Part shown: positions 63,056-64,000 of the stretch, piece by piece | Position numbering within the stretch: position 1 is the first letter of the stretch | Layout: every line of letters begins with the position of its first letter | Assembly: GCA_018826895.1 (NCBI GenBank) | Contig: JAHJYA010000004.1 | Coordinates: 1 to 64,000, forward strand | Direction: 5' to 3' | Length of the DNA stretch: 64,000 bases | Source of the DNA: Gammaproteobacteria bacterium | Lineage (GTDB): Bacteria; Pseudomonadota; Gammaproteobacteria; Pseudomonadales; Pseudomonadaceae | Position numbers and translations under genes: made by a program | The notes under the pieces: generated by a model | What the model saw: only the letters and a program-made list of their open reading frames with translations | Databases searched by the model: none | What the model was told of the DNA's origin: nothing

Positions 63056-64000
63056 ATGAAATATCAGCCAAGCCTAGACGGGCTCCGCGCAGTTGCCACC
63101 CTCTTAGTCCTGCTGTTTCATGCCAAGGTGCCAGGTATGTCGGCAGGCTTTGTGGGCGTGGACATCTTCTTTGTCCTATCAGGCTTCTTGATCACACGGC
63201 TTCTGATCGCAGAGCACGAGCGCACCGGCGCCATCGACTACATGGACTTCACCGCCCGCCGTCTGCGTAGGCTGTACCCGGCGATGATTCTGTTCCTACT
63301 TGTTTATCTCGCCGTCGCGCCATTCGCTTGGCCTGATATACCAACCGAGAGGCATCAATGGGATGCCTTTATAGCTGGCTTCTACATGGGCGACTACGCC
63401 ATCGCCACCGGCCGACCAACAGCGGTAATAGGCCACCTATGGTCCCTCGGGGTTGAGGAAAAGTTTTACCTGCTCTGGCCGTTCACCGTGGCAATGGCAT
63501 TGCGCCTACGCCGCAGCCACGCTCAGCTGCTGATCGCCGCAATGTTCGTCGGCATCACCCTGTGGCGGGCGTACAACGTCGAAACCCTTGATCGTTACTG
63601 GCACGTCTACTTCCGCTTTGACACCCATTGCAGCGGCCTGCTGCTGGGAGCGCTTGCGGCATTTACTAGCATCAGGCCGCGAGCTGCTTTTGGCTGGATC
63701 GGCCTAGTCGGGTTGCTGGTTGTCCTCGTAGTTTTTGAATGGCGAACTAAAGCATCGGCAGCAATCGGCATAAGCCTGGCTGAGGTATTCTCGCTGATGG
63801 TTGTCATGGCAAGCCCTTCATTCCTCGGCAGAGGCGTCCTGCCATGGCTTGGAAAGATGTCGTACGGCATCTACCTTTGGCATTACCTCTTTATCAAGTT
63901 CGGCCGAGAGCACGGCCTAAACTGGGCTGAAAATCTGATATTTGCCGGAGTCGGCGGCATTGCGTGCGCGGCACTCAGCTACTACGCCGTAGAACAATGG
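63056..64000 (+). CDS. OafA/YrhL-type O-acyltransferase (3' end beyond the window)
   Basis: The frame is open from ATG 63056 to the window end (315 codons, no stop). It is an acyltransferase-3 membrane protein: SLDGLRAVATLLVLLFHA (the R-x10-H motif), GFVGVDIFFVLSGFLITRLL, ARRLRRLYPAMI, and LWSLGVEEKFYLLWP. About eight or more membrane helices are visible. Family members O-acetylate LPS, peptidoglycan or exopolysaccharide. In a prophage the likely role is O-antigen modification (serotype conversion, superinfection exclusion). GGTGGG lies upstream. Confidence 0.87.
   Translation, partial: MKYQPSLDGLRAVATLLVLLFHAKVPGMSAGFVGVDIFFVLSGFLITRLLIAEHERTGAIDYMDFTARRLRRLYPAMILFLLVYLAVAPFAWPDIPTERHQWDAFIAGFYMGDYAIATGRPTAVIGHLWSLGVEEKFYLLWPFTVAMALRLRRSHAQLLIAAMFVGITLWRAYNVETLDRYWHVYFRFDTHCSGLLLGALAAFTSIRPRAAFGWIGLVGLLVVLVVFEWRTKASAAIGISLAEVFSLMVVMASPSFLGRGVLPWLGKMSYGIYLWHYLFIKFGREHGLNWAENLIFAGVGGIACAALSYYAVEQW

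Overview
This 64 kb stretch is GC-rich chromosomal DNA of a Pseudomonas species. The gene content and order are those of the genus core genome: trxB-cysZ, purL/mltF, guaBA, the isc operon, rlmN-pilF-rodZ-ispG-hisS-yfgM-bamB-der, secDF-yajC-tgt-queA and lptFG. The species cannot be fixed from the sequence alone, and no plasmid or replication origin is seen.

Layout. 1-120: edge of an IS481-like element. 140-4858: thioredoxin reductase, sulfate permease CysZ, a Baeyer-Villiger-type flavin monooxygenase and a GT4 glycosyltransferase. 5128-11925: a NIF3-like small protein, a double CDGSH protein, PurL, the lytic transglycosylase MltF and TadA. 11925-17454: a Tat-exported multicopper oxidase, a LysE exporter and guaBA. 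17632-22129: a Fur-boxed TonB receptor, a zinc-ribbon protein and a PACE exporter facing a LysR regulator. 22172-28356: xseA, an M23 peptidase, an isochorismatase-like hydrolase, a YbdG-type MscS channel and leuA. 28607-32201: an HxlR regulator divergent from an Old Yellow Enzyme, then an aminotransferase/omega-amidase pair.

From 48878 down to 32376 nearly everything reads leftward: trmJ-cysE, iscR-S-U-A-hscB-hscA-fdx-iscX (Fe-S cluster assembly, with tandem IscR sites at the iscR promoter), ndk, rlmN, pilF, rodZ, ispG, hisS, yfgM, bamB and der. Several products (IspG, RlmN, IscR, Fdx) are themselves Fe-S proteins. 49291-59804 holds suhB, a glycine-zipper protein, SecDF/YajC, tgt/queA, a tRNA-Leu(CAA), a cold-shock gene, an RDD protein and lptFG.

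From about 59930 to the right end the chromosome gives way to a prophage: a small protein, a D12-class adenine methylase, an HTH protein, a lysis cassette (SleB-type endolysin, Rz with an embedded Rz1), a divergent CsrA-like protein and an O-acyltransferase cut by the window end. These lysis and surface-modification genes fit a lambdoid-type lysogen.

Non-coding structure stands out. There are two families of REP/BIME palindromes, and a 267-bp MITE-like element with a nested stem structure lies in the trmJ-suhB gap. Several promoters, operators and terminators can also be read directly.
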